A stretch of 64,000 bases of DNA, from positions 70,393,783 to 70,457,782 of the forward strand of contig OX457063.1 of the NCBI GenBank assembly GCA_949752795.1, in the 5' to 3' direction. The stretch is from Hyperoodon ampullatus. Its lineage: Eukaryota > Chordata > Mammalia > Artiodactyla > Ziphiidae. Every line of letters begins with the position of its first letter. Position 1 is the first letter of the stretch. Position numbers and translations under genes: made by a program. Shown piece after piece: positions 49,397 through 62,058 of this stretch. The notes under the pieces were generated by a model that had not been told where the DNA came from, did not search any database, and was given only the letters and a program-made list of their open reading frames with translations.

Positions 49397-49605
49397 TTTT
49401 TTTTTTTTTTTTTTGCGGTAGGCGGGCCTCTCACTGTTGTGGCCTCTCCCCTTGCGGAGCACAGGCTCCGGAGCACAGGCTCAGTGGCCATGGCTCACGG
49501 GCCTAGCCGCTCTGCGGCATGTGGGATCTTCCCAGACCGGGGCACGAACCCGTGTCCCCTGCATCGGCAGGCGGACTCTCAACCACTGCGCCACCAGGGA
49601 AGCCC
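49397..49605 (-). mobile_element. Young CHR-type SINE
   Basis: Reverse-strand element with an A tail of about 19 and a perfect 15-base target duplication GCATGTTATTATCTT at 49382-49396 and 49606-49620. It has a small deletion in the body (the 'ggacgcgcagg' part is reduced near 49470). Confidence 0.95.
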
Positions 49606-49620
49606 GCATGTTATTATCTT

Positions 49621-50804
49621 GATGGGAATTATTAGAATAAAATCATCAAATCTGAGTAATTCCCTGGCCATAGGCAAAAGTATGTGGACAGAAGAGATGA
49701 TGAGATATCATGTAAATCACAAATAGGTTATTTTATTGATAAATATGAGCTCATTGAGATAATTAAATGGAAATTGCTTTTAAACTGCACATTTTGTCAG
49801 TGGATTTTTATGACATCCATGATAGCTTCAAAACTTTCCTTTTGGTATACAACAGATTTAATTATAATCCTGTTTTATACTCTTAAATGTGCTTATTTAC
49901 TTTTAAAGGAGGACAGTGACATTTAGGAAATATATCTAAAAATCACCATATAAAGGGTACTTACAAAGAGTATTTGGTATAGATAGGTATCTCAGCTCAT
50001 AGTGCTTCCTACGATGGAGCTCCAAGCATTTTTAAAAGCAGTCTAATTAATTTATGCAGGAACACTATGCAAAGTGGATGATAAACACTATTAGATAATT
50101 TTTCTAATGGAAAATTTACAGCATAAAATTTAAGTTCCCTGCCTAAGTTTACATAGTCCAAGGGCATAAAGTATATCAATTTTTAAATTGAACAAAACAG
50201 ATATTTGCTTCTTATTTTTTCACATTTTTATATATGTATCTTTAATTAGTAGCAAACTGTTATCAAACTACAGTTGTAGAGTTTGAAAGCATTTTTAATA
50301 AAACCAAAATATTTGATTAATAAATTTTATATTTAAAATTTTCTGCATACTATTTCCATTACCATGTTTGCATTAACTCTTAATACATAGGCTATCAAAT
50401 CATTTTAACCATAAATAATAGAAGCAATAAAAACATATAAATTTATGATAATATTGTAAATAAACTCTAAAGCCCATTTTTTTTCAATTGAGAAGCTGAA
50501 AAACTTGTTACTCTCACCTATTAATTAGTTAAGATATATTCCTTTTTTCTCCAAACTCACAATATTCCCTGAAAGAATACGTTTACCAGTTCCGATATTT
50601 ATCATTCTGGGTGTTCTTGCCTCTCCACATCTGTGTCTCTAGCTTCAGCCTTAGGTAGACTTCTGAGCCCTGTGTGATAGAGGAGTGGAACCAGCTTCCA
50701 CTCTGCTTATCTCTCTTTTTCTTTTACTAAGGCACCTGTAAATCCAGAGTCTAGTCTGACTCTTTTTCTTCTAAAACATTCTCCTTTTTTTCTCTCTGAC
50801 TAAT
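49621..50804. other. No recognised feature
   Basis: Strongly AT-rich single-copy-looking DNA. No gene or named repeat. Confidence 0.4.
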
Positions 50805-51201
50805 TTTTATTGGAGTATGGTTGCTGAACAATGCTGTGTTATTCTCCACTGCACAACAGAATGAATCAGCCATACACATACAGATAACCCCTCCCTTTTG
50901 GACTTCCCTCCCATTTAGGTTACCACAGAGCATTAGGTAGAGTTCCCTGTGCTATATAGTATGTTCCCATCGGGTTTTTTTATACGTAGTATCAATAATG
51001 TATATGTGTCGGGCCTCCCTGGTGGCGCAGTGGTTGAGAGTCCGCCTGCCGATGCAGGGGATACGGGTTCGTGCCCCGGTCTGGGAGGATCCCATATGCC
51101 GCGGAGCGGCTGGGCCCGTGAGCCATGGCTGCTGAGCCTGCGCGTCCGGAGCCTGTGCTCCGCAACGGGAGAGGCCACAACAGTGAGAGGCCCGCATACC
51201 A

Positions 51202-51257
<56 letters not shown>

Positions 51258-52705
51258 ATGTATATGTGTCAATTCCAGTCTCCCAATTCCTCCCACCTCA
51301 CCCCTTTCCCCTTGGTATCCATAAATTTGTTCTCTACATCTGTGTCTCTATTTCTGCTTTGCAAATAAGGTCATCTATACCATTTTTCTAGATTGCACAT
51401 ATATGCATTAATATACGATATTTGTTTTTCTCTGTCTGACTTACTTCACTCTGTATGACACTCTCTAGGTCCATCCACGTCTCTACAAATAACCCAATTT
51501 CATTCCTTTTTATGGCTGAGTAATATTCCAATATATATATATGTACAACATCTTCTTTATCCATTCATCTGTTGATGGACACTTAGGTTGCTTCCATGTC
51601 CGGGCTATTGTAAATAGTGCTGCTATGAACATCGGGGTGCATGCGTATTTTTGAATTATGGTTTTGGCTGGGTATATGCCCAGTAGTGGGATTGTTGGGT
51701 CATATGGTAATTCTATTTTTAGTTTTTTAAGGAACCTCCATACTGTTTTCCATAGTGACCGTATCAATTTACATTCCCACCAACAGTGTATGAGGGTTCC
51801 CTTTTCTCCACACCCTCTTCCAGCATTTATTGTTTGTAGATTTTTTGATGATGGCCATTCTGACCAGTGTGAGGTGATACCTCATTGTGGTTTTGGTTTG
51901 CATTTCTCTAATAATTAGTGATGTTGAGCAGCTTTTCATGTGTTTGTTGGCCATCTGTATGTCTTCTTTGGAGAAATGGCTATTTAGGTCTCCCACCTAT
52001 TTTTTGATTGGGTTGTTTGTTTTTTTGATATTGAGTTATATGAGCTGATTGTATATTTTAGAGATTAATCCTTTGTCAGTTGCTTCATTTTCAAATATTT
52101 TCTCTTAGTCTGAGGGTTGTCTTTTCATCTTGTTTATGGTTTCCTTTGCTGTGCAAAAGCTTTTAAGTTTCATTAGGTCCCATTTGTTTATTTTTGTTTT
52201 TATTTCCATTTCTCTAGGAGGTGGCTCAAAAAGGATCTTGCTGTGATTTATGTCATAGAGTGTTCTGCCTATGTTTTCTTCTAAGAGTTTTATAGTATCT
52301 GGCCTTACATTTAGGTCTTTAATCCATTTTGAGTTTATTTTTGTGTATGGTATTAGAGTGTTCTAATTTCATTCTTTTACATATAGCTGACCGGTTTTCC
52401 CAGCACCACTTATTGAAGAGGCTATCCTTTCTCCATTGTATATTTTTGCCTCCTTTGTCATAGATTAGGTGACCATATGTGTGTGGGTTTATCTCTAGGC
52501 TTTCTATCTTGTTCCATTGATCTATATTTCTGTTTTTGTGCCAGTACCATACTCTCTTGACTACTGTAGCTTTGTAGTATAGTCTGAAGTCAGGGAGCCT
52601 GATTCCTCCAGCTCTGTTTTTCTTTCTCAAGATGCTTTGGCTATTTGGGGGTCTTTTGTGTTTACATGCAAATTGTAAAATTTTTTGTTCTAGTTCTGTG
52701 AAAAA
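50805..52705 (-). mobile_element. L1 3' third, 5'-truncated, with nested SINE
   Basis: Minus-strand L1 from inside ORF2 (52.70 kb) to the 3'UTR end (50.8 kb). ORF2 pieces are readable at 52319-52630 ([16 protein letters not shown]), 51769-51996 and 51510-51767 ([19 protein letters not shown]), so frames are broken. The 3'UTR is of the type ending 'ctccaataaaaatt' and differs from that of the full-length L1 at 22-28 kb. It is split by a SINE at 51011-51253. Confidence 0.92.
51011..51253 (+). mobile_element. Very young CHR-type SINE with 51-A tail
   Basis: Plus-strand SINE inside the 3'UTR of a minus-strand L1. It has intact A box TGGCGCAGTGG and B box region, many intact CpGs, an uninterrupted A tail at 51203-51253, and a perfect 17-base target duplication AATAATGTATATGTGTC at 50994-51010 and 51254-51270. 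All of this points to very recent insertion. Confidence 0.97.
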
Positions 52706-54368
52706 TGCTTATTTTTGACTATGATAATCCTTTCCAATTTAGTTTGTCATTTGTTTATTCAATTAATATACACTGGGTATCTAATAGTATAGAACTCTTT
52801 ATTATGAAATAAACGATGATTTCTACTCTTAAAGTATTTACACTTTGGTGAGAAGACACACAGACATGTAAATCAGGAATTTTAACAGTGATATAAAGGT
52901 TTTAGTCTGAAGATAATATATTTAGTTACAAAATTGTGCAAGTAAGATACAATTATAAAAGAATGTAAAGTAAAACATTAAATTATAAGAGACATTATAT
53001 ATAATAACCTATGAATAAATACATACTTATGAAACAGTGTAATTAAGGCTTTGACATTATTTTGCCTACAGTGCTATGTGCATTTAGTTAAAAACTAACT
53101 ACATCTGACTGGAAAATCACTACACACACTTTTTTTCCAGCTTTGAGAGGTAATTGGTGTATAACATTGGAGGTGAATATTGAGCTGCCTTTTGAAGAAG
53201 TATAGGATCTAGTAGGCACAGTAGGGAAAAGATAATCCAGTAAGAGAAATCAGTGTGTATGGATGCTTAGAGGTGTGTAGTGTCTCCTGTGTTCAAGGAA
53301 CCACAGCTAGTTATCTCTGGGTACATGAGAGGAAGAGATGAGGCTGCAGGAGCTGGCAGGACATGAAGATGAACACTAAACTTGGCCTTGGAAACTTGGG
53401 GGTGATCACTGAAGTATTTTTAAATGGTTCATAGTTGGGTTTTCCAAAGAGCACTCTGGACTCTGTTGAACACTGTCCCTACCACGAGACAAGAGCCTGA
53501 ATAAGGCTGTAGCTGTCAGAATGGGCGGCTGTCAGAATATGTTCATAGGAAAAAAGTGTTCACATCTGTTTGTAGGATAGATTCTTTGGCAAGTGGGTGA
53601 TTGTGCAAGAGGAGTGTGTCCTCTGTCTTGAGTGGCTGGTGAATACTGGTGTCATTTGCCAAGTTGGGGAAGTGATCAAGAGGAACAGATTTGATGAGGG
53701 AGATTATGACTTGTACCCCACTGGGGAGGCAGCAGATATATTTTTTATTTTGCATATTTACCACCTCATCGATAAAAATACATATTCAATGAAATTCTGA
53801 GCTTGCATCCAACTTTATATATGTTTATAATGGCTTAAATACCTATACATTTTGTGTGCAATGCACATTATAAATAGAAATTGTAAAAGACTGAGATTGA
53901 AAAATATCCATAGATAGAAGTTCTGATATTTTCTTTCCACACTCCATTGATTGCCTTGAATATTGCAATTTGGAAGCCTCTGCTTTAAAACAAGTCTGTA
54001 GATGAGGTCCCCCAAGAATAATTGTTGAGTGAAAAGGCTAGAGAGGTGAAGGTGGATGCTTGGCAACGCCCACATCTAAGAATTCAGTTAAGAATTGAAC
54101 GGAAGGAAAGGAGACTGACTACCAAGGTGACTGAGATAGTATGGCCAGAGGCTAATGCACAATCTCACAGAAGCTGAAGGGAGACAATGCTTCTTGTGTT
54201 TATTGCACCAACCGACACTTTATTAATGAGTGCATGCTCTGTGGCAGAAACATTTGGAAGGTGAAGGCTGGAGACTCAGTGTAAAGTGAGACATTGTCTT
54301 TGCCTGAGAGAGGCAAAAAGTAAATCAATGATAATATTACAGAGTAATAAGTGCTTTAATTTAAAAAA
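52706..54368. other. No recognised feature
   Basis: AT-rich, no repeat family identified and no coding region supported. Confidence 0.4.
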
Positions 54369-54386
54369 TACACATTCTGTATTCTT

Positions 54387-54588
54387 TTTTTTTTTTGCGG
54401 TACACGGGCCTCTCACTGTCGCGGCCTCTGCCGTTGCGGAGCACAGGCTCCGGACGCGCAGGCCCAGTGGCCATGGCTCACGGGCCCAGCCACTCCGCGG
54501 CACGTGGGATCTTCCCGGACCGGGGCAGGAACCCCTGTCCCCTGCATCGGCAGGTGGATTCTCACCCACTGCGCCACCAGGGAAGCCC
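54387..54588 (-). mobile_element. Young CHR-type SINE
   Basis: Reverse-strand SINE with a short A tail (about 12) and a perfect 18-base target duplication TACACATTCTGTATTCTT at 54369-54386 and 54589-54606. The body is close to the other young copies. Confidence 0.96.
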
Positions 54589-54606
54589 TACACATTCTGT
54601 ATTCTT

Positions 54607-57168
54607 AATGGAGGTGTGCTTATGTGTGTTAGGGAGGTGAGATGCTTAAGAAAGTTGCTTAGAGGATGTAGTAGCTGAACTGAGTTATTTTGTTGTATTG
54701 TAGTTGTTGAGCAGGAGTTAGGCAGAGAAAGCTTAAAACATCTGTGACTCTGATCTTCTCGAAGAACAAAATTTTCAGTACAGTACAAGGAGCCACCTTC
54801 CTCCAGTCTGTCATCATCATGAATACATGCAAGTACTGGCTCATTTATATTTCTGAAGAGTATTACATTCTTGCAAATTGTTACAGATAACAGTACTCAC
54901 ATTTAAATGAGAACTTTTAAATACCTTTCTCTATTTATAGCAGGAAAGGAAAGAAGTTTCCTGGTTCTACTCCCTGGAGGCGTTCATTAGGGGAAGTTTA
55001 ATGAAGCAGGCAAACAGGTGCTTTTTATGTGCCTCTTACAAAGGGCTGCAACCCTGCCTTTCCCATCCCTTCAGCCTCCAACTGGGAGCACACGTCATCC
55101 ACTGAGCTAATAGCTCACAGCAGGGTCCTTTCCTGTGCTCCACATAAATATTCAGAGGTTTATCATCCTCTGCCTGGTGATTGATCATATGCACAATAGA
55201 GAGAGAAAGACGAAAAAATAAATACAGAAGTGTATGATTTCTGTGTCTTAAATCTAAAGAAGTTAGTTTTGGCACAGTATGATTTAAGAAATATACACTG
55301 AATATGGGGTTCATGTTTGAGTTTAATTAATCAATACTGCTGATTAATATTAGAGTTCCCTAAATCCCCAATATCCAGGGGAAAGTAGTTCTAGTTTGTG
55401 GCCCTCTCTCTCTTCCATTGCTTTTTGATCTCTTCCCCTTGCTAACAATTCATAAGTCTGTGGGCACTTTAACATTTACAACCATTCTTAGCAGGTTGGA
55501 CATAATATAAACATTGCATACACTCTTTATTGGTTTCACTTAAATCAGGAAGTTATTTTAATCACTTGGATACTTGAATACGTGTCAGTTTGCTAGTTCT
55601 GTTTCCTTCTAACTTCCAGAGTGGAGAGTCACTTTAATTTGTTTCCCAAGCTCACTGAAGAAAAAACCTGAATGAGGGAAATTAACAGAAATTATTGTCC
55701 AGTTTAGATAGCAACCCATGATTCAAGTGAGGTTTCTCATTATTTATTTAGAATTGACTTTGGAAAAATTTCCTAAACAATTTCTACTGGGTTACAAGAA
55801 CGAAATGTTCTGTAGCTGAGAACTCAATTTCTCTATAATAGTGGAGACTGGAATATGTAGTTACTCCTAAATGGTCAGCATTGCTACCTCTTTTCAGGAA
55901 AGGAATCGAATCTTAATAAGAGCAATTACAATCTTGTTGAGTCATATAAGGTAAGATAAAGCTATGGCAAAATGTGAACATTGAAGAATATCCTTCTCAA
56001 ATAGCTTAAGGAAAAACATTGATAAGGCAGGGGTAGAGGAGGGAAGAGGTCTTACGGTTGGATGTTATCTTCCCAACAGGGGTCAGTGGTGAGCACAATA
56101 GCATTAAAAGCAGACTATATCTTTTATGCTATGCTTGGAATTACAGTTCATCTGTGAGAAAGAGATCCAGGAAAGAAAGGCTTAGATGTTTAAGTTAGAC
56201 ATCTCTATCTCTTTTCCTTAAGATCGGTGGTGGGCAGTCCACAGCTGGCGAGGTGGCCCTGTGGCATGAAATCCTGAGAAACTCAATTCCTTTGACCTTC
56301 CTGCTCAGTCATCCCTGAAGTATGACCCTTGCAGATACTGATTCCATTCACACATCATTAGCCATGACTTAGTCACACTGCATAATTATCTGCAAGGCTG
56401 ACTAGAAAAATGCTGAAAGTCGAGGGGTCTGTAACTATAGGAGAAGGGAAGAATGGATATTAGAGGGCAAACAGCAGTCCCTGCCCAGGCTGGAAACGAT
56501 GTGTTAGCAAGCAGAGCTGTTTCATGGGTGTAGACCCGTGCAGTGCCTAAGCCCCCAGGGGTGAGTTCCGGGTTGCTCACTTCTCCATGCTCTGGAACCC
56601 TGGACACCATCCGACCTTCTCCTCTTTACCCCACCCAGTCACTGCTGCCACCCTGCCCTACAGAGAGGGCCTGGGTATGGCTGTAGCAAGGGCTGGGGTA
56701 ATGACCCTGCATCTGCATCACAGTAGCAGCCATCCCCACCCTGGCCCGGTGGGACCACAGCAGCCTCTCCTCCACCTGACCCAGTACTCAGGTACTCAGC
56801 ACTGATGCTGTGATGGCCTTGGCTGTGATGTATTAGAGCGGCAGCCCTTGGGGAAAGGATATGCCTGGCTCAACTTCTCCATCCTGGCCAAGGCAGGGCT
56901 TATCAGTGTGGTGGCTGGCAGGAAGCAGAACCCAGCTGTGGTCAGGTCCCGACATGTTAGCCCTGGGATGTGAGCTGAGCCTCTGGCGGCTGTGAGGGTC
57001 TGCACTTGCCCCATGAGTATTCAAGTTCACCTTGGGGGATACTGTCTTCCTGCATGTGTCTTAAGGTGGTCTCTTCTGGTTAGCTCCAGGTACTCTCAAG
57101 GGAGAAGCCACAAAATTAGTCTTAATTTCAGTCATTCCTAATATGAGTTAAATGCTCTGTTAATTGCA
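54607..57168. other. Unrecognised DNA with a GC-richer island at 56.5-57.05 kb
   Basis: Mostly unique-looking. At 56.5-57.05 kb GC content rises (CTGCC, CAGCC motifs) and short open frames appear, one on the plus strand containing GKGYAWLNFSILAKAGLISV near 56850-56910. This might be a decayed exon or pseudogene, but I cannot identify it. Confidence 0.35.
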
Positions 57169-57189
57169 TTTAAAACCGGCATTTCCTCA

Positions 57190-57399
57190 AACTATTACAT
57201 TTTGAGTGGGTAAACAACAAGGTCTTACTGTATAGCCCAGGGAACTATATACAATCTCCTGGGATAAACCGTAACTGAAAAGCATATAGAAAAAGAAAGT
57301 ATATATGTGTATAACTGAGTCATTTTGCTGTACAACAGAAATTAGTGCAACGTTGTCAATCAACTATATTTCAATAAGAAAAATTAAATTAAATTAAAT
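57190..57399 (+). mobile_element. L1 3' end with decayed target duplication
   Basis: Artiodactyl L1 3'UTR: 'aaacaacaaggtcttactg', 'cagggaactatatacaatc', 'gtgtataactgagtcatttt', 'caactatatttcaataag', then an (AAATT)n tail. Flanked by a 21-base direct repeat with a few differences at 57169-57189 and 57400-57421 (TTTAAAACCGGCATTTCCTC type). Confidence 0.88.
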
Positions 57400-57421
57400 T
57401 TTAAAAACTGGCATTTCATCA

Positions 57422-59005
57422 CATAAGGATGAATGGTAAAATCATGCTAATAATTTAAAATCTTAATATTCTTTGCTAAGAGTGAAATTAAGTAGAAAAT
57501 ATAACAACAGCATGACAAATTGGAAGAGAGACTGCAGAAGAAAGGAAAAAGCCTTATATTTAAATGCCTTCAATGGCACTCTCTCCCCTACCTCGACCTC
57601 TGCTTTTTTGAATAGGAAGCTCCACACTTTCACTTTGCACTTGGCCTTACACATCATGTAGGTGAGTTTCCCTACTGAAATATAAGAAAATTTTGCTTTT
57701 GAAGTTTTGGATGCAAGTTTGTAGAATTTCATGAAAGGATTAATTAGAACAGCTACCCTTTGGCGGTGCAGGTGTGCCCTTCTTGTCAGGTGTCAAACAA
57801 GATTATATGCTCACCTTCATCTCATTACCTACTTAGCCATTCACCATCCATGGCCAAATGAGGTAGTCTCATTAATTCCAATGACTTGTGTGCAGATCAA
57901 ATTTGATATTAGCATTAGATACAAAATAGCCTTGTCAATAAATCAGTGTGTATATTGCCTAGAAAACCATAATGAAATTTCCAGCATGTCTGATATAGAT
58001 TTATCTCCTTTTATTATATTAAAGAAATACTGAAGGTCTTCTGTGTTTTCCTAAGTATTTTTGAGTAATTGCACCCTTTCCTACCTCTCTCGGACTAATT
58101 CTGGCAGTTCCCATACGTATAAATGGAAAAGACAACTTCGGCTCTAAAAGATGAGATTATATAAAAGAATTTATTCTCTTGTTTTCCTTGGGCTATGGCC
58201 CACCTATTCAGGGTTCTATTTATAAAGCTAGCTTGGCATGTAATTTGGTTGCCTAATGAAATGGAGGTGAATAACAAGTGATCCCACTGTAGAATAATCA
58301 TGTGTAAGATGGATGAAGTAGAATGTTTGGTTTCAAAAATTTCCTGCACTATTAGTCTTTTGGGTAATACATCATAACTTCTCCCAGTGCATATTGTACC
58401 ACCAGTATGCTGCACATTTTCAGTTCTTGCAAAATGCACCAGTGTGCCAGGTCCAGACTGACATTTACACATTGCTGTTTTCTAAGAAAACAACAACTGA
58501 CAAGATACATTTTCAGCCACGATACAGCTCCTTCAAGGTTGTACTGTGTCAAAATGCTCTTGTGATAATACAGCATGTTGAGGAGTTACTGCCAGTGTAT
58601 AACACCATATTACTTCTGTTTTCATGGAGGATAAATGCATCAGTGCCACAACAAAACAGCCATTTGCATTCATGTTACAGGTAAAGTTGAAGGCTGAAAA
58701 ATTGGAAGAGAAATAAGTAAAGATGAAATTTTGCTCATTTTAATAAGCCATAGGTGAGGTTTTGATGCATACATTTGTTTGCTCGTTCAACAAGTCTAGT
58801 GAGGACTTAATACATGTTAGAGTCTCTTCCAGATACTGGCGGTGACAAGGACAAAAATTCCTACCTTTATAGAGCTTTAGTCCTCATGAATAGGTAAAAG
58901 CACATGTAACTAGTTAAGGAAGTTTAGAAATTATATGGAAAGATCTTATTTCTTTTTCTTCCTTTTTATGAATTAGACTCTCTAAATACTATTTGCAGGA
59001 ATTAC
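57422..59005. other. No recognised feature
   Basis: No named repeat and no coding region supported. Overlapping ORFs near 58.1-58.7 kb on both strands have no domain I recognise. Confidence 0.4.
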
Positions 59006-59009
59006 TGGG

Positions 59010-59272
59010 AAAGATAGAGTAATGGTGAGGAGCTTGAGCTCTAGAATTAGATCAACTGGAGTTTGACTCCTGGCTCTTTCTCTAAAAGCTGTGGCTTCTG
59101 GCAAGAAGCTTGAGGTCTCTGAGCCTTGATTTTGATATCTGTAAAACAGGGCAAAAGTAGTTGATTGCCATAAGGATGGAATAACAAAAGGCCGGGAAAG
59201 CACATGGCATAGTGACTGAAGCATAGCTGATAGTCAGTAATTATTCTCTGTATTATTGGTAATAATAGTATT
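59010..59272 (+). repeat. MIR SINE
   Basis: MIR order: 'gtgaggagcttgagctctag', 'gtggcttctggcaagaagc', 'tctgagccttgattttgat', 'ctgtaaaacagggcaaaag'. Diverged but clear. Confidence 0.85.
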
Positions 59273-59359
59273 TGATGTCTGTATTCTCACAGAAGACTTT
59301 GACTAGGAGACTGAGCCTCTAGCTTTTTTTTCTATAGGAGCTCGATGAATTAAGATTGC

Positions 59360-59545
59360 TATATGGCATTGCTTCTCAAATTTTGATGTGCATGCAAATT
59401 CATAGGGATCTTGTTCAAATGCACATTCCTATTAAGTATATCTAGAGTGGGGCCTGCCATTCTGCATTTCTAAGAAGCTCGTAGGTAATGCCTGTGCTGC
59501 ACCTACTGCTCTGTGGATCATACCTAGGTAGCAATGTTATAAAGC
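59360..59545. repeat. hAT-type MITE
   Basis: Phrases 'gcttctcaaattttgatgtg', 'gatcttgttcaaatgcacat', 'ttctgcatttctaagaagct' match an old hAT-Charlie-related MITE pattern with loosely inverted ends. The family is not assigned. Confidence 0.6.
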
Positions 59546-59984
59546 ACCTTGATTTGACAATGATAAGAGAAATAATAAGACCTGACACTATAGGTTGATG
59601 TTAAGCAAAGTGTGTGCCTCCAAACAATAGGGGGTATCAATGACCTCAGTTGATGAGGTATATTAATAACACCAAAGACAGTAAGGGAGATACCTTGTTT
59701 ATTGTAATATATACATATGTGAGAGGTGGAGTATGCAGAGGATTGAGAGTCATGGGAGCAGAGATCACTGTCCTCTGGCTTCTTCCTCTGGTGGATTGTC
59801 CTGTGCTAATTACCTTGGATCACACTAGTGAATTTGAACTTGCTGGGATAAGGGCCCCTACTAGAAACATATATCAACATGGACTTTTGTTCTCATCTCA
59901 GTATCTATAAGAATGTATAAAACACATTAGTATGCCTCAATCAAGCATCCATCTAGTAAAAACTACTGAGTATTACAGTACAGC

Positions 59985-60745
59985 AAGACCCAACAATCCC
60001 ACTTCCTATGTATACTCCAGAGAATTGAAAACATATGTTCATACAAAAATTTGTAGGCAAATGTCCATAACAGTGTAATAATAATTGTCCCAAAGTGGAA
60101 ACAACCCAAATGTCCATCAATTGATGAATGGATGAACAAAATCTTTATATTAATACAGTAGAATATTATTCAGCCAAAGAAAGAAATAAAATACTGGTAC
60201 ATCCTACAATTTAGATGAACTTTGAAAACATTGCGGTAAGCTAGACACAAAAGGCCACATATACGATTTAATTTATATAAAATCCAGAAAAGGCAAATCC
60301 TTAGAGACAGAGAATAGTTTAATGGTTGCCAGGGGCTGTGGGAAGGGGAGAATGTGGAATGACTGCTAATGGGCATAGGTTTCATTTTCGGGGTAATAAA
60401 AATCTTCTGGAATTAGATCATGATGATGGTTGTGGAACTCTGTGAAGATATTAATAACCACTGAATTGCACACCTTAAAATGGTGAATTTTTTTTGTGTG
60501 TGTGGTACGCGGGCCTCTCACTGTTGTGGCCTCTCCCGTTGCGGAGCACAGGCTCTGGACGCGCAGGCTCAGCGGCCGTGGCTCACGGGCCCAGCTGCTC
60601 CACGGCATGTGGGATCCTCCCTGATCGGGGCACGAACCCGTGTCCCCTGCATGGGCAGGTGGACTCTCAACCACTGCGCCACCAGGGAAGCCCAAAATGG
60701 TGAATTTTATGATATGTGAATTATATATCAATAAAAATGCAAGAA
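59985..60745 (+). mobile_element. L1 3' fragment with nested SINE
   Basis: Plus-strand ORF2 end ('caacaatcccacttcctatg', 'gtggaaacaacccaaatgtc') and old-type 3'UTR ('actgaattgcacaccttaaa', then 'tatatcaataaaaatgc'). Split by a CHR-type SINE at 60492-60693. Confidence 0.88.
60492..60693 (-). mobile_element. Young CHR-type SINE nested in L1
   Basis: Reverse-strand SINE. The perfect 15-base duplication AAAATGGTGAATTTT at 60477-60491 and 60694-60708 defines it. The tail is decayed to a mixed T and TG run, so it is somewhat older than the 51.0-kb copy. Confidence 0.95.
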
Positions 60746-60894
60746 GTATAAGTATATCAAGTGCTAGATGCCTCAACAGCTGGAGACGTACAAACAAAAT
60801 ACAGGAAGACTTTACCTATATTCTTTAATTCTGATTTAAAGGACCCAGTTTCATTATATAGGTCAATTGTAGAATGAAAATACAAATACACTCT

Positions 60895-61285
60895 TTGTGA
60901 TTCCTCACCTCAAGAGGTGGAGTCTATTTCCCCATTCCTTGAAACTGGAATGTTCTCTTGGCTTGCCTTGTCCAGTAGAATGTGGCAGAAATTGATGTGT
61001 GAGATATTGATGGGCCTCAGGAGAACTGTGCTTTCACTCTTGTTTTCTTGGAAAACTACAGGCATGTGACCAAGCATAAGAAAGAGAGAGCATGGGGGGA
61101 ATAGCCTTAGCTTTCCCAGCCATCCCAGCTCTCTTAGCTGGAGGCCCAAATACAAAAATTAGATCAGCAGAGACAAACTTTCCATGAAGAGCCCAGTCCA
61201 AATTGCCTATCCATGGAATCTTAAGCAAATAAATAGTAGTTGTTTGAAAACACTCAGTTCTGGGGTCATTAGTTACATAGCAAGT
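60895..61285 (+). mobile_element. Probable old ERVL/MaLR-type LTR
   Basis: Shows 'acctcaagaggtggagtcta', 'cagtagaatgtggcagaaat', a central 'gaagagcccagtccaaattg' and an end with 'caaataaatagtagttgttt' and 'ttctggggtcattag'. This is the layout of an old MaLR-like LTR with its polyadenylation signal (AATAAA). No internal genes. The family is uncertain. Confidence 0.55.
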
Positions 61286-62058
61286 TCCTATTTGGTGGGA
61301 TGGCTATCATTTCTTAACAGGACTTTGCTGAAGACCATACTAAAAATAAGAAAGACTAAAATATCTGGCAGCATCTGACTAGACTTTTTTTTAATATCTT
61401 CTTTATATCCTCCTTCTTCTCTCCAACCTTGGTTTTGCAAGACCTTTCTAGCTCAGTCTTCTTCTGATTGAATAAAGGCCTGACCTCTAAAAGGCCACAG
61501 CATCTTTAAGAGATTTCATGGGATAGGTCCAAATGGGCACCTGGTCTTATGCCAGAGAGAAGGATCTTGGCTGAAAGATGTGGAGGTCATTCCTTTTCTG
61601 CTCCTTGTTTCTTAGAATACCATTTGAGAGCCTGGCTCTACAAGATGCCAACTAGCTAGCAGCAAAGTGATATGTAAGTTTATTTTGGGCAGTTATTTCC
61701 ATACATATTTGCATGCTGACAATATATAAAAGCAGTCTTGGTAACTGATTGGTCTCTTAACTTTTGATTTAGCCATTAAGATCTGCAGAGCAGTGTTCAC
61801 TGGTCCTTGGGACATTTAGTAGGTACTACTATAATGCCCATCACTATTACCATCACTAAAAATAGGTATTTCATGAATGCCTAGTACATGTAATGAAACT
61901 TATCTACATCCAAGCTAGTCTCCAAATACTTCTATGTAATGCTCAACTTTATACAATTTATAATTCTTTATCTTCAATGACAATTAACATTATCATTGAA
62001 TATATGGAACAATGATTGTTATACAATTGAATAAATTATCTAATTTTTCAACCTATTT
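61286..62058. other. No recognised feature
   Basis: AT-rich unique-looking DNA. No gene or named repeat. Confidence 0.4.

Noticed and set aside
51125..51391. ORFs with long poly-lysine or poly-phenylalanine runs
   Set aside because: They are readings of the SINE A tail.
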